Positions 8,886 through 18,067 of a stretch of 28,169 nucleotides of DNA are shown piece by piece. A program made the position numbers and the translations under genes. The stretch lies in assembly GCA_903772945.1 (NCBI GenBank), contig CAICTM010001497.1, positions 1-28,169 of the forward strand. The letters are read 5' to 3'. Position 1 is the stretch's first letter; each line of letters starts with the position of its first letter. Source of the stretch: Seminavis robusta (lineage: Eukaryota > Bacillariophyta > Bacillariophyceae > Naviculales > Naviculaceae). The notes under the pieces are model-generated. The model was given only the letters and a program-made list of their open reading frames with translations. It had not been told where the DNA came from and searched no databases.

Positions 8886-9705
8886 CCCTGCTGTTGTGCA
8901 ATTGCCATGAAGTGCCAAGGCGGAGTAGAGTAAGTGTCTTTCGAGATCTCGAGAAGCCAACATTAGTAGACGCTGCTTTGCCTGCTTTATGCATGGGTTC
9001 GGGCAATGGACGATACAGTAGAATCGCGCCAAGGGCAGGATTCGGGGCAAATGCATGGGCATTATGCAAAGTGCCTCCCGAGAAGCCAAAATAATAGACA
9101 CCGTGGGAGCCATGCATGCTTTTATTCCGGATTCGCGGCAAATGGGCGGATTGCCCACCACGGCACAAACGTACAGTCTTCGGTATACTGGTGGTGTACT
9201 GGTGTACTGGTCCCATGCAGGTATTGTTTCCAGTACCACCGGTACAGTACCGGCATCGGAAGAAAAAAAACAGGCGAGTGAGTGAGTGCATGCAGTCGAC
9301 TCAGTCGAGTCCTGTCGAGTCGAGTCGAGTCGAGTGACTCGGTCAAGTCGAGTGCGACAGTCCAGCGGACGTCCGGCCTAGTCTAATATAGGGGGTTTTA
9401 GAGTAGGGAAATTATCTACGGAAGCCAGCCGGGGCCAGGCTTAATTAAGCAAAGAACAGTCGAAATTCAGGACTAGGTTCTGTGGGATCAGGGGCAAGAA
9501 ATTGAGGACCATTACGGGGGGCAAAGGGTTTGGCTTTGCGGGATCCACCGAGACATAAATGGGTAGCTTTCACAAGGGCAATTGGGGTCTTCGTCATTTT
9601 TTGGCACAACGGATGAGATCTCATCATCTCATCTCCCAACGGTGGTGGTACCACCATGCATCTATCACTTTGCCTTTCAGGAATACATTATAGTGTCTTT
9701 CAGCA
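8886..9705. repeat. Intergenic region with (GAGTC)n array
   Basis: This is the shared upstream region of the divergent LRR and esterase/glycosyltransferase loci. At 9180-9250 it is rich in GGTACC/ACCGGT-like palindromic steps. At 9297-9355 there is a pentanucleotide GAGTC array with imperfect flanks. A perfect 14-bp palindrome (GATGAGATCTCATC) lies at about 9612-9625, roughly 85 bases upstream of the ATG at 9706. No gene is supported. Confidence 0.7.
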
Positions 9706-10110
9706 ATGGTGAAGGACAAGTTTATGGACGCCTCCCGGGGTAGGAGAAAGAAGGAGGATGAATCGAAGACCAGCCAAAAGAAGAGGTTTCTTCAAGTCGT
9801 GGCGTTGGGGTTGATGGCATCCGCTCTAAATATGGCGACAACGATCCAGGATCGGTTGGGGTTCCTTACAAATGTGTCGACCACCATTTTGAGACAACCA
9901 CGCAATGTTGATTCCATCTCCAAGAATCGTTCTTCCGTAGACCAGCCAGACGAGGAGCCGGAATCATCACCGATACCGGTACAATCAGTAGCACTATCCA
10001 CACCGATCCACGTCCTTTTTCTGGGAGCTATTCCTACATGGAATTCTTGGATTGGCATCACTTTCAACGCGATCACAACCATACATCCGAATTCCCACCC
10101 AACTATCTGA
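9706..10110 (+). CDS. N-terminal part of esterase/glycosyltransferase locus
   Basis: The ATG lies in good context (CAGCAATGG). The first 50 residues are strongly basic and followed by one hydrophobic segment (about 27-43, FLQVVALGLMASALNMA), which fits a type II anchor. An Asp/Glu/Ser-rich linker leads to the beta strand PIHVLFLG. From there the frame becomes meaningless (to 10110), while the downstream frame carries straight on as GSYSYMEFLDWHHF. The switch falls on a run of five T (10016-10020). A single missing base there would explain it. I take this as the 5' part of the gene continuing at 10038, separated by a real 1-nt deletion, an assembly error or, less likely, slippage. Confidence 0.65.
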   Translation: MVKDKFMDASRGRRKKEDESKTSQKKRFLQVVALGLMASALNMATTIQDRLGFLTNVSTTILRQPRNVDSISKNRSSVDQPDEEPESSPIPVQSVALSTPIHVLFLGAIPTWNSWIGITFNAITTIHPNSHPTI

Positions 10111-11456
10111 TTCACGAAAAGTACCATGAGACGTGGCATGGCTTTTTCCAAAATTCGACCGACTACTTTGAAGGCAAAATGACGTGCGATTGTCGTCGAT
10201 CCGAACAATTCTCGCCCTATTACGAACTGGAAGATCGCTATTATGCCAATGTGGAAGGAAGCTTGTGGGCCACCTACATTCAAGGGTACGGCGACTATTA
10301 CGCTCATGGCCGCTACATGCCAAAGGATATCCGGCAAGCACACGTATCCCCGGGAGATGGACCCAACAAGGACACGACACCCTTCCAATGGAACTACGAA
10401 GGAAAGAACTGGGACAAGTTATTCACCGAATTTGCGGCCCAGCTAGAACCACGGCCCACCAGTATTGTCTTGAATGCCGGACACTGGCCCCACCAGGGCA
10501 TCACAAGGAATATGGAATCCATCTTGCGAGCCGTAAGGGAGGTCATTGGATGGGATGCTGGTCATCATGTCATTTATCGGGCCACGGTCAAGTCACAGTA
10601 TGGTCCCGTGCAACTGTCGAGTGCCGACCAAGCAGCACGCGATTGGAGTTTGCGCATGCCCGGGATCCTGTTCCAACCCTTTCCTCCTGCCTTGGCGACC
10701 AGTTTGACTCCCGAGGATTACTTTGACGACAAGCATTTTGCACACGCAAGAACCTATCGACAATGGAACCAGGATCTGGTCCAAGCGTTAACAATACCCG
10801 CTACAAAAGTGCATCGAGTGTTTATTCTCTCGGGAGCCGTCCGAACCTTGCAACTCACCAAGGAATCCTTACTGCACCATTGGATGTTACCTCTCTGTCC
10901 TCCGTCTACGTGCGTGGCACACTTGGTCACACACTTTAGTTATACCGACAATCGACCCAATCCACGCGCCAGTGATCCACGAGGCAGTGTCGTCGAGTCC
11001 AGTAGTACGGCGAATGATGGCAGTCGCTTACATTTTCAAAATCACAGTTTCCCGGAGGGATACCTGGTACTACACCCGGTGGAGGATGGGTACAACATTG
11101 GATCCCAGGAAGAAAAAGACGCCATGGATCTGGTGGAACGAGAAACGGGAGGAACACTGGCTGCCAAAATGAGAATCTTTCGCGTGGGAGATCCTCGTCG
11201 TTACTCCATGTGGTTTGCGCGGGCATGGACGTGGCGTCATGTGCAACAATCCATCGTCCCAAACCTGGAAGGCTTGGTCGACTTTTATGCCTTTACGCGG
11301 CCCGATATGCTCTACATGATACCCGTACCCACGGTCAACTTCTTTCGGGAATTCCGCCAACGCGACCAGGAGGAGGTGTGGGTGCATGACACTTATTATG
11401 CCGTATATGCCGACACATTTGCCTTCTTCGAAACCAAAGAAGCGGGGGACAAGTAA
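10038..11456 (+). CDS. SGNH/PC-esterase-like plus glycosyltransferase-like domains (central part)
   Basis: This frame is open from about 9930 and its first ATG is at 10038. Residues 1-235 resemble a PC-esterase/SGNH hydrolase of polysaccharide O-acetylation: SIVLNAGHW (142-150), HHVIYRATVKSQ (166-177, like the WxTTTP block), and DDKHFAHARTYRQWNQDL (220-237), which supplies the C-terminal catalytic Asp-x-His. From about residue 245 a second domain starts with KVHRVFILSGAVRTL. It includes MWFARAWTWRHVQ and FYAFTRPDMLYMIPVP, a pattern seen in membrane-anchored glycosyltransferase-like proteins where TRPDxxY/W sits near the active site. The frame stops at TAA (11454-11456), but homologous-looking protein resumes in the same frame two codons later. 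Function in wall or mucilage polysaccharide modification is inferred from the domains. Confidence 0.6.
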   Translation: MEFLDWHHFQRDHNHTSEFPPNYLIHEKYHETWHGFFQNSTDYFEGKMTCDCRRSEQFSPYYELEDRYYANVEGSLWATYIQGYGDYYAHGRYMPKDIRQAHVSPGDGPNKDTTPFQWNYEGKNWDKLFTEFAAQLEPRPTSIVLNAGHWPHQGITRNMESILRAVREVIGWDAGHHVIYRATVKSQYGPVQLSSADQAARDWSLRMPGILFQPFPPALATSLTPEDYFDDKHFAHARTYRQWNQDLVQALTIPATKVHRVFILSGAVRTLQLTKESLLHHWMLPLCPPSTCVAHLVTHFSYTDNRPNPRASDPRGSVVESSSTANDGSRLHFQNHSFPEGYLVLHPVEDGYNIGSQEEKDAMDLVERETGGTLAAKMRIFRVGDPRRYSMWFARAWTWRHVQQSIVPNLEGLVDFYAFTRPDMLYMIPVPTVNFFREFRQRDQEEVWVHDTYYAVYADTFAFFETKEAGDK

Positions 11457-11462
11457 TTTAAT

Positions 11463-12197
11463 TTGGAGTATTTGATCAAACCAGGGGTGCTCTGTCTTGG
11501 CGGGCCTGACTTTAATCGCACTCTGGTCCAACAGCGCATGGCAGAAATGAACGTGGTGACGGACGAGGAGGATTGGTGTGCCGATCTTACAAAGGGAGTT
11601 TCGGAATCCATTCTTGGAGCGAGACTGCATAAAGCGGGAGTACAGATTCGTCCGTTCCCGGTAGCGGCGGCCATCATGAGACCACCGTACAATCTCGACT
11701 GTCAGCCACTGCAACCACAGTTCAAGTATGGTGGACGACATGCCAGGACACACTTATCTCTTTTCACTTGCCAGGCAGCCGACAAGGCCATACAAGAACA
11801 TCACGCAGCATTGCAGGCAGGTTCAATGCCCATGACGGACATTCTCAGGCAACGGTCCTTTCGGCTTCGAGGCAAATCAAGTGACGACTACAACACTTGT
11901 TTGACGATGGAAAAGAATGCATCCAGCGCCTTTGGCCATAGCCTCAATCCACAACCTTGTCACTATCCGGTGCCCCCGGAACAAATGTTTGGCAGCAAGG
12001 GGGATTCCATGTTTGGATTCCTGACAGAGCCCAAGTATCCGTGGCACAATCCTCAAAAAATCACCAAACTGCCCGTGTCACCTAATGTTGCAGATGCGTG
12101 GTCACGGGAACCAGTAGAACTCTATGAGTACCAAACACTCGACCACGAGAACGATGAAACCAGGCTGATAACACACGGCCCACCGCAGACAGCGTAG
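11463..12197 (+). CDS. C-terminal part of esterase/glycosyltransferase locus after in-frame TAA
   Basis: This frame is identical to that of the preceding part and runs 245 codons past the TAA at 11454. It has no ATG near its start: the first in-frame codons read FNLEYLIKPGVLCLGGPDFN. The text is good coding-like sequence and completes the glycosyltransferase-like domain (DEEDWCADLTKGVSESILGARL, RPFPVAAAIMRPPYN). A Cys-containing tail follows (YNTCLTMEKNASSAFGHSL), with one predicted N-glycosylation site (NAS). Because the frame is intact, the TAA is either a recent nonsense mutation, a sequencing error, or tolerated by readthrough. No plausible short intron removes only the stop. The final stop is TAG at 12195-12197. 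Confidence 0.55.
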   Translation: MEYLIKPGVLCLGGPDFNRTLVQQRMAEMNVVTDEEDWCADLTKGVSESILGARLHKAGVQIRPFPVAAAIMRPPYNLDCQPLQPQFKYGGRHARTHLSLFTCQAADKAIQEHHAALQAGSMPMTDILRQRSFRLRGKSSDDYNTCLTMEKNASSAFGHSLNPQPCHYPVPPEQMFGSKGDSMFGFLTEPKYPWHNPQKITKLPVSPNVADAWSREPVELYEYQTLDHENDETRLITHGPPQTA

Positions 12198-13177
12198 CTC
12201 AGTCTTCAGTTGGGCTGGTCGTTTACTGCTTTCGCCTTCCAGAACTACACACTATGAGTTAGACACAATACGACGGTGCCGTTCTGTCGCAGCAAGTGGT
12301 ACCACGGACTTTTTAAGCTTTCTTCATCTTGTATTGCCAACTCACTTCATCGCAGCAATGCAGACACATCTTTGAGTTGCCAACAGTGGAAGACATTGAG
12401 AGAATTGGGCGGGCTGTGGTTACCTGGATGTCATATTCTTGCTAGGGGGGGGGGGGACATGCAAGCTTTTTCCTTGGGGTAAGACTTATACAATGAAACT
12501 ACACACATATCATAGGCTAGCTTGCGATGGTATTCATTTCATACAGGATCACTACAATCATCAAGGACAGGGACAATCACAGCCACATAGTTTGCCAGTA
12601 CACTCGAAGGAGAGAGTACAGTTCTGTGGAGCTTCCCAAACAGGGTGATAGAAACAGGACGCTTGTTGGAGGTTGCAAAACCCCTGGGGAATATTCCCAG
12701 TCAAGCCTGGACTGCTCATACCCAAGTTAGTCTCCCATGTAGAGATGTAGATGAAAGGCCCAGCAACCGGAGCAACATGGCTGCTAGCTAGTGTTGGTCC
12801 GTTCTCGCCGGCTATAGTACCCGAAGTAGTATGTACAATGATTAGTAAGTACATGACATTGTAACATGAGTAGCTAGAGTAGTAGAATCGACCGTACCGT
12901 ACTACAGTATTCCGGTTCCAAGTTTCCCCCACCCTCTACCGGTACCTGGTACATGTACGGAACGCACTGACGTGTTTTATTTTCGTCTTTGACTGTCACT
13001 CGTGACTCGTCGGTCCAACGTCGGAGGCCATAGCATGATACTCTAGAGTACCCCGTCCAAAGATCGCGATCCAAGGCGTTTTGGAAATCTTGGTAATGTA
13101 CCGGAACCAATTGATGGAACCATGGAAAGGCGCAATTGACAAGTGGCAGATCTTCTTGTGAACAACAAGCATGCCTC
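12198..13177. other. Intergenic region with LRR tail remnant and GTAC-rich cluster
   Basis: Apart from the LRR remnant (own entry) this stretch has a run of about 11 G (about 12446-12456) and, at 12888-12960, a cluster of CCGTACCGTAC, ACCGGTACC and GTACATGTAC. An upstream ORF starting at 13171 (48 codons) overlaps the monooxygenase start. No further gene is seen. Confidence 0.5.
12561..12731 (-). pseudogene. Remnant of an LRR protein gene (C-terminal tail)
   Basis: The minus strand encodes about 57 residues ending at a proper stop: a last LRR (SSPGLTGNIPQGFCNLQ) then the Cys-rich tail CTLSFECTGKLCGCDCPCP. This aligns residue by residue with the end of the intact LRR protein at 25752-28133 (SLSGVVPGKLCEL ... 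CSGTLCGCDCTCS). Upstream of about 12731 no LRR text remains in any frame. It is therefore a 3' scrap of a deleted or rearranged paralogue. Confidence 0.8.
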
Positions 13178-14800
13178 ATGATCACTTCCATCTCTCTAAA
13201 GCACATCAGTTGCTTGATAGTAGATATATTAGCTCTCGTGGCAGTTTTGATTGGGTTGTTGAGAACAGCACCTCGATCATTTGCCGAGTTCAAAGGGTTG
13301 TCACAAAATCGATTTGAAGCCATTGTCATGCCCACTGCTGAAACCGCCAAAGAAGATGGCGACGGTGGTAAGGATCACCCCATTGTGATTGCCGGTGCCG
13401 GTCCCTGTGGCCTCGTCGCAGCCTTGGTGTTACAGCGCCATGGAATTCCCATCGTCATCTTGGAAAAGGCTTCCCGTGACAAGCTGGATGCCAGTGTTGG
13501 CAGTGGCTACGATTTGTCTCCAACCACCATTGAAATCGTTCAGAAACGCCTGGGACTTGACACCACCAAGGTGTTTATTCAGTATTCTGCCTTTCAATGC
13601 CGTACTCTGGAAGGGAAGGTGGTGCGAGATATTGAGTTCCCGAAAGCCCTCGACCCGAGCAAGTCGTATCAGCAAGCGACGCGGCCTGGCTTGCAGGGGC
13701 TGTTGCTGGATCAGCTTGTGGATCAAGAGAAGGTGTTGAAATGTGGTGTGGGTGTGGAGTCCTACCAAGAAGATGTCGAAAAAGGGGTTGTGACCGTGCA
13801 TCTGGTGGATGGAACCACAGTCGTTGGAAAGGCCCTCTTGGCATGCGATGGCATACATTCCAAAGTCCGCAAGTGTATGCACGGAGGCGACGACGTCGAT
13901 CCATTGTCGTATTGTGGGACGACGTGTTATTGGAGTGTGTCTCCGAAACCAACACCGGGATCTGCGCTGGAGAGTGCCATCAACGAGACTCAATCCTTCC
14001 GCCAAGAAGGGCCATCCTTTGTCTGGGGAATGGGAAGTCATCGTGCTCCTGGCTCATTCTTTGTGACACCCAACAACAACGGACAAGGAGTCTGGATGCT
14101 CGGTCTCAAGGAGGAAGATCAACCAGCAGCCAACGTCTCAGATGATCTTCGTCGCAGAGGCGGTGCAATCATGACAGAGGAGTCCAAACAAGCCCTTTTG
14201 GACATGTTGAAGCAGCGCTCCAGAGATCATGACGCATCCATGATCGAGATCATTCGCGCCACCCCAGAGATTACCCAAGCTGGCTTGTTTGACCGTGCCA
14301 ATCAAGATTTGCCTTTTAGTAGCCCCGGAAAACTGGTTGCATTGCTGGGCGACGCGGCCCATCCACAAAGCCCATATCTAGGGCAGGGATGCAACATGGC
14401 GGTGACAGATGGATACGTTTGTGCCACTCTCCTTGCCCGCCACTCGTCGGTTGCCAAAGCGGTGGAGACGTATGACTGCGAGCAGCGTCGCAAGGAAATT
14501 CAACACGTTGTCAAAGAGGCGCGCAATGCGACGGATTACTGCGTCTCCTCCAGTCTCTGGAACTATTGGTTCTTTTACAATCTCATGAAATACGCACCAA
14601 TGGACAGCAATGTCATAATGGACAATCTTATCCAGCATGATAAGAGCAATGTTTCGTGTCTCCGCAGATTGGATGGCGTCGAGGATGAGAAGCTCTCCAA
14701 GCTATCAGATATTTCAACGAATTGGGTGAAGGTTGCCATTGTAGTTCTTGTCGCTGTTGGAGCTTCCATGGTTTTGAAGGGAAAGTTGGCAGCTGTCTAG
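13178..14800 (+). CDS. FAD-dependent class A monooxygenase with terminal membrane anchors
   Basis: This is a flavin monooxygenase of the salicylate/p-hydroxybenzoate hydroxylase (UbiH/VisC-like) class, which hydroxylates an organic substrate using NAD(P)H and O2. In the 540-residue version from the first in-frame ATG (13178), IVIAGAGPCGLVAALVLQRHG (about 69-89) is the FAD GxGxxG fold, CDGIHSKVR (about 223-231) is the DG motif, and LVALLGDAAHPQSPYLGQG (about 386-404) is the GD motif. All three diagnostic motifs are present. A hydrophobic helix ends the protein (about 511-530), a likely tail anchor. The longer start adds another hydrophobic helix. The ATG at 13328 (MPTAETAKEDGD, 490 residues) gives a clean soluble N terminus and is an equally good start. 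The substrate is unknown. Confidence 0.88.
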   Translation: MITSISLKHISCLIVDILALVAVLIGLLRTAPRSFAEFKGLSQNRFEAIVMPTAETAKEDGDGGKDHPIVIAGAGPCGLVAALVLQRHGIPIVILEKASRDKLDASVGSGYDLSPTTIEIVQKRLGLDTTKVFIQYSAFQCRTLEGKVVRDIEFPKALDPSKSYQQATRPGLQGLLLDQLVDQEKVLKCGVGVESYQEDVEKGVVTVHLVDGTTVVGKALLACDGIHSKVRKCMHGGDDVDPLSYCGTTCYWSVSPKPTPGSALESAINETQSFRQEGPSFVWGMGSHRAPGSFFVTPNNNGQGVWMLGLKEEDQPAANVSDDLRRRGGAIMTEESKQALLDMLKQRSRDHDASMIEIIRATPEITQAGLFDRANQDLPFSSPGKLVALLGDAAHPQSPYLGQGCNMAVTDGYVCATLLARHSSVAKAVETYDCEQRRKEIQHVVKEARNATDYCVSSSLWNYWFFYNLMKYAPMDSNVIMDNLIQHDKSNVSCLRRLDGVEDEKLSKLSDISTNWVKVAIVVLVAVGASMVLKGKLAAV

Positions 14801-16276
14801 CTAGCTAGTAGCCTGGGGGAGGTATCTTGATTTGCTTGTATTGTAGCAGTGTCCCATCCAAATCGTATGGTTTCTTCCTTGACTATGATTCGATTCGTAC
14901 TGCACCCGTACTCGATCCCCTTTTTTCTTGATCCTTGATGACTATTCGAGCCGACAAAACAGCCGTGATGTTCTTGTCGAAACTACCATTTAGAACCTTT
15001 TAAAAGACGCCCCGTGCCCTACGTTGTCCCCTCAGCAATCAACTCTCGTTGGGCATACCGGTATCCCCCTTCGGTCTGCCAGTATGGTAGTTCCAGCTAG
15101 CGAGTACAACCCAATGTGTGTAACCATCCGTGCAAACGTCCAGCTGCCCACATTCAACCGAACTTCGTCAACTGCTTCAGTGGGAAGTACGAATTGCCGT
15201 GAAACGTAGGATCCAATGCCAAAGCAAAGATCAAGTCACCATCGTAGATGATGATGGCAAACATTCCCATGCTGGCCAACACGTGGCATGGACGTGCCCC
15301 ATTCAATGGAACCTGACCCCAAGACGCTGCAGCCCGGGTGCGTTGTAAGACTATGTGCAATAGCTCGACTTCCAAACGTTGCTGCGTTGCCCATGAGCTC
15401 CCTTCCATACGACCCTTTCGGCTGTCCTGTGCCGATGATAGCACCCAATCACTGCTCCTATGGGTGATAATGTTCGCCCGGTCATATATCTTTGCAACGG
15501 CCGGCGATGGGTTCTACAGTACTAAAAGTTCCTTCCGAGCTTGGACTTCCATGGGTTCGGTCTAAGATTTGAGTGGCAATCAGTTCCGTGGCACTGTTCC
15601 AGAGGAGGTCTGCGGTGGCTGTTGGGTAAGGGCTTGGGTTGGATTGTACGTCTATCTTATGGGGATGCAACTCTGCCTGTCCCAATACAAGCAAGCAATG
15701 TTTCTCTCACGTTGACACGGGATAAAACCAAAATGCATTGAGAGAGATTTGGCCTCGAATGGCGTGTTTGCATCGATCGAATCGGATCCCCACAGCCCAT
15801 ACCGTAGTAACCTCTTCGCGCATCGCTTACCTGCCAGAGCTTGCCATATATAATGGATGCTACTATAATTATGAACTACCAGGTAGTACGACTACAACTA
15901 CTATAAAGAATGAAGCCATGATTTTTGTTTGTAAAGATTGTCTACTATGTGTTATTGTACTATGTTTATGTTTGTTTGTATTTAAGATTGAAGCATCAAC
16001 AATGATAGAGGTTGGTTGTCGGGTGTCACGGGTATTAACTTTGGACTTTCGTCGCGTGGAGGACGTTCGGACAAGCACTCTGCAATAGAGGCTGCCTAGC
16101 ACAGGAACCACAAACCTGGCTACCTTCGATGTGACCCTTCAATTGAACCAACTGTATTCATCTCCGCAAAATTGTTGTATAGCCCTGCACCCCACCAGAT
16201 GCTTGCTCATTGTGTATTGTATTCATGTGTTAGTAGTCCCCACAATCCGTCGTCGCCGCCCCACTTACCTGTTGTC
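14801..16276. other. Long gene-poor region with gene scraps
   Basis: There is no intact gene. It contains one LRR scrap (own entry). On the minus strand at 15154-15448, two overlapping frames read like decayed protein (RELMGNAATFGSRAIAHSL, then MFAIIIYDGDLIFALALD), but I cannot name a family. The rest looks like untranslated or simple sequence. Confidence 0.4.
15528..15613 (+). pseudogene. LRR gene scrap
   Basis: On the plus strand VPSELGLPWVRSK is followed, after a one-base frame change near 15560, by DLSGNQFRGTVPEEVC. This is the typical last-repeat text of these diatom LRR proteins (DLSxNxFxGxVPxEVC). It lies on the opposite strand to the two intact LRR genes. Confidence 0.6.
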
Positions 16277-18067
16277 CTAGACTGGAATGTACCGGTCAGG
16301 CTTTCTGACTTGCCGTCCAGAAAGAGTTGTTGTTGTCTGAACTGTTGTTTGCTGCTGTGTGTCCGTCACAGGTTGTGTCATCGTCTTCTTCTTCTTCTTG
16401 CCCTTCGCCTTTGTCGACTTCTTCTTGGTGGCCGCCGCTCGTCTACGTTTAATATTTCTAGGTTGTTGAACTGCCACCCGCCGTGGTTTCGTCTTGATTT
16501 GTTCTGAGATCCTCTGAGATGCAATCGCCGCCATGCGTCTCTTTGATCGTCGCAATGTTGATTGTGCTGTGTCCACATTGTCGTCCTCGTCGACTCGGTT
16601 GTCGACCAGTGGTTCATCAGCATCGACTTGTTGTTGTTCCTCGACCAGTGGTTCTTCAGCTACCACTTCGTCGCCAGTCACGAATTCGAAATCCGTATCG
16701 CCCGAGGCAACGCCTGCCTCCAATCGTAGTGTCTTGTGCCGCCGCATCATTTCCTTGACAAGGTCTCCACCATCCTTCATCAAGGCTGCGAGAATGCCAT
16801 TGGGTACCACTCCAAGTAGCACACCATTCACCATTCGCATCTCCAATACAGACGGCTGTTGTCCATGCACACTAATCTTGAAGTGTTTCACATGCCACTC
16901 TTGAACGTATGGGACCACGGCTGTGCATGTGGGAACCACCGCTGCTTCGCATGTGATTGTGGCATCGGATGCCATCTTGTTGTCGTCTTCGACGGTCAAG
17001 ACTTTTTCTATTGCCTCGACGTCTTTAGTTGTTGTTGTTGATTGTTCTTCTTCTACTACTACAGGTGCTGCATCTTCCATGCAGACATCCTTGACCTTGC
17101 GATAGACAAATCGTCGTTTGGCAATCTGTTCTCGCGTATTCAAGGTGCAAATTTCGTCGTCAGCGTTGCGCTGAATTCCTCCGTGGTGCAAGTGGCACAT
17201 GGCGAGTTCGAACATGTAAGGGTTCTTTTTGTTGACCATGAACCAGTGCGAGACTTGCTTGTCGTTTCCTTTCTTCGCCTGGATGAAACGAACAAGTCCC
17301 TCGAGGTCTTGATGCACGGCATCAATTTGAATGTACAGTTTGGCTTTTTGTAGGTACGCTTTGTCGCTTTGGAACCATAGGTTGTTGGTGATCCATTTGG
17401 CCACTTGTTGGTATCCGTACTCTTGAATCAACTGGACGAGATCCAAGACGCGTTCGTGGGGTGTCTGTGTGCCGATGGAAATGAATTGTTGTTGGGCTTC
17501 CTGCCAGAATTCAATTGTTGCCTGTGGCACATGTTTCTTCATGTCTCGATAGACACGACGGTTTTCTTCCTGTTCGCTCTTGTCAGAAGAGTACCCCACT
17601 ACAGTGTTGACGGGAGCAAAGGATAAACGGTTTCCATTGCTCCGTTCGGTGTCTTGACCGTAATGGGTCTTCCAGCGAGCGTTGGCTGATTGACTGGGTT
17701 GGATGCGACAGCCCTTGGGCCGGTGCTGGTTGTTGTCGTATCCGTAGTGACCATGCTGATCCGAAGGAACCAGGGAAAGGTCGTAGGCACCTAGAAAGCG
17801 ACCGTGCTGCTGGAACTCCACATCAGGATTGGTTTCATCTGTGTGCAACAGTGCCGCGGTTTCGACGAGTGTCTTGTCCAACTCATCCAGTTGGAACGTT
17901 GGGACTTCCTCTGCTACAGGAACATCCTTGTTGTTGTTGTTGTTGTTGTTGCCCGTCATCTCCTTGGCGACCTGGAGAACGGGGGTCTTCTTGGTGTTGC
18001 TGCTGTTGTAGTTGTCGGTGGTCCATGACCACGAGAGCAGCTTGATGATAGAAGAAGAGAACTTCAT
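16277..18067 (-). CDS. Unrecognised protein with basic, probably nuclear C-terminus
   Basis: This is a 596-residue protein starting at a clear ATG (18067). I do not recognise the family. The N-terminus is low complexity (SSS, then seven Asn from a (TTG)n tract at about 17929-17951). The middle (about 110-320) is well folded-looking, with YGQDTERSNGNRLSF, QEYGYQQVAKWITNNLWFQS and FELAMCHLHHGGIQRN. Residues about 440-490 are acidic. The last 110 residues are very basic (RRSKRRM, KTKPRR, NIKRRR, KAKGKKKKK) and end in SGRQVRKPDRYIPV, a tail reminiscent of RKPxRY endings in chromatin proteins. Multiple nuclear-localisation-like clusters suggest a DNA- or chromatin-bound role. Nothing catalytic is visible. 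Confidence 0.75.
   Translation of the reverse strand: MKFSSSIIKLLSWSWTTDNYNSSNTKKTPVLQVAKEMTGNNNNNNNKDVPVAEEVPTFQLDELDKTLVETAALLHTDETNPDVEFQQHGRFLGAYDLSLVPSDQHGHYGYDNNQHRPKGCRIQPSQSANARWKTHYGQDTERSNGNRLSFAPVNTVVGYSSDKSEQEENRRVYRDMKKHVPQATIEFWQEAQQQFISIGTQTPHERVLDLVQLIQEYGYQQVAKWITNNLWFQSDKAYLQKAKLYIQIDAVHQDLEGLVRFIQAKKGNDKQVSHWFMVNKKNPYMFELAMCHLHHGGIQRNADDEICTLNTREQIAKRRFVYRKVKDVCMEDAAPVVVEEEQSTTTTKDVEAIEKVLTVEDDNKMASDATITCEAAVVPTCTAVVPYVQEWHVKHFKISVHGQQPSVLEMRMVNGVLLGVVPNGILAALMKDGGDLVKEMMRRHKTLRLEAGVASGDTDFEFVTGDEVVAEEPLVEEQQQVDADEPLVDNRVDEDDNVDTAQSTLRRSKRRMAAIASQRISEQIKTKPRRVAVQQPRNIKRRRAAATKKKSTKAKGKKKKKTMTQPVTDTQQQTTVQTTTTLSGRQVRKPDRYIPV

Noticed and set aside
8886..9239. 118-codon upstream extension of the large LRR gene
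   Set aside because: The frame begins at GTG and its ATG at 9113 gives hydrophobic, Cys-rich text unlike the acidic tails of this family. The ATG at 8885 fits better.
10010..10025. Programmed -1 frameshift at the T run
   Set aside because: The sequence does not match a good X-XXY-YYZ slippery site, and no strong downstream structure was identified. A one-base indel is simpler.
11376..11469. Short intron removing the TAA at 11454
   Set aside because: GT at 11403 with AG near 11468 would be possible, but would delete coding-like residues (YADTFAFFE) and is not needed to restore frame.
13136..13177. Earlier start for the monooxygenase
   Set aside because: The codon at 13136 is TTG. The first in-frame ATG is 13178.
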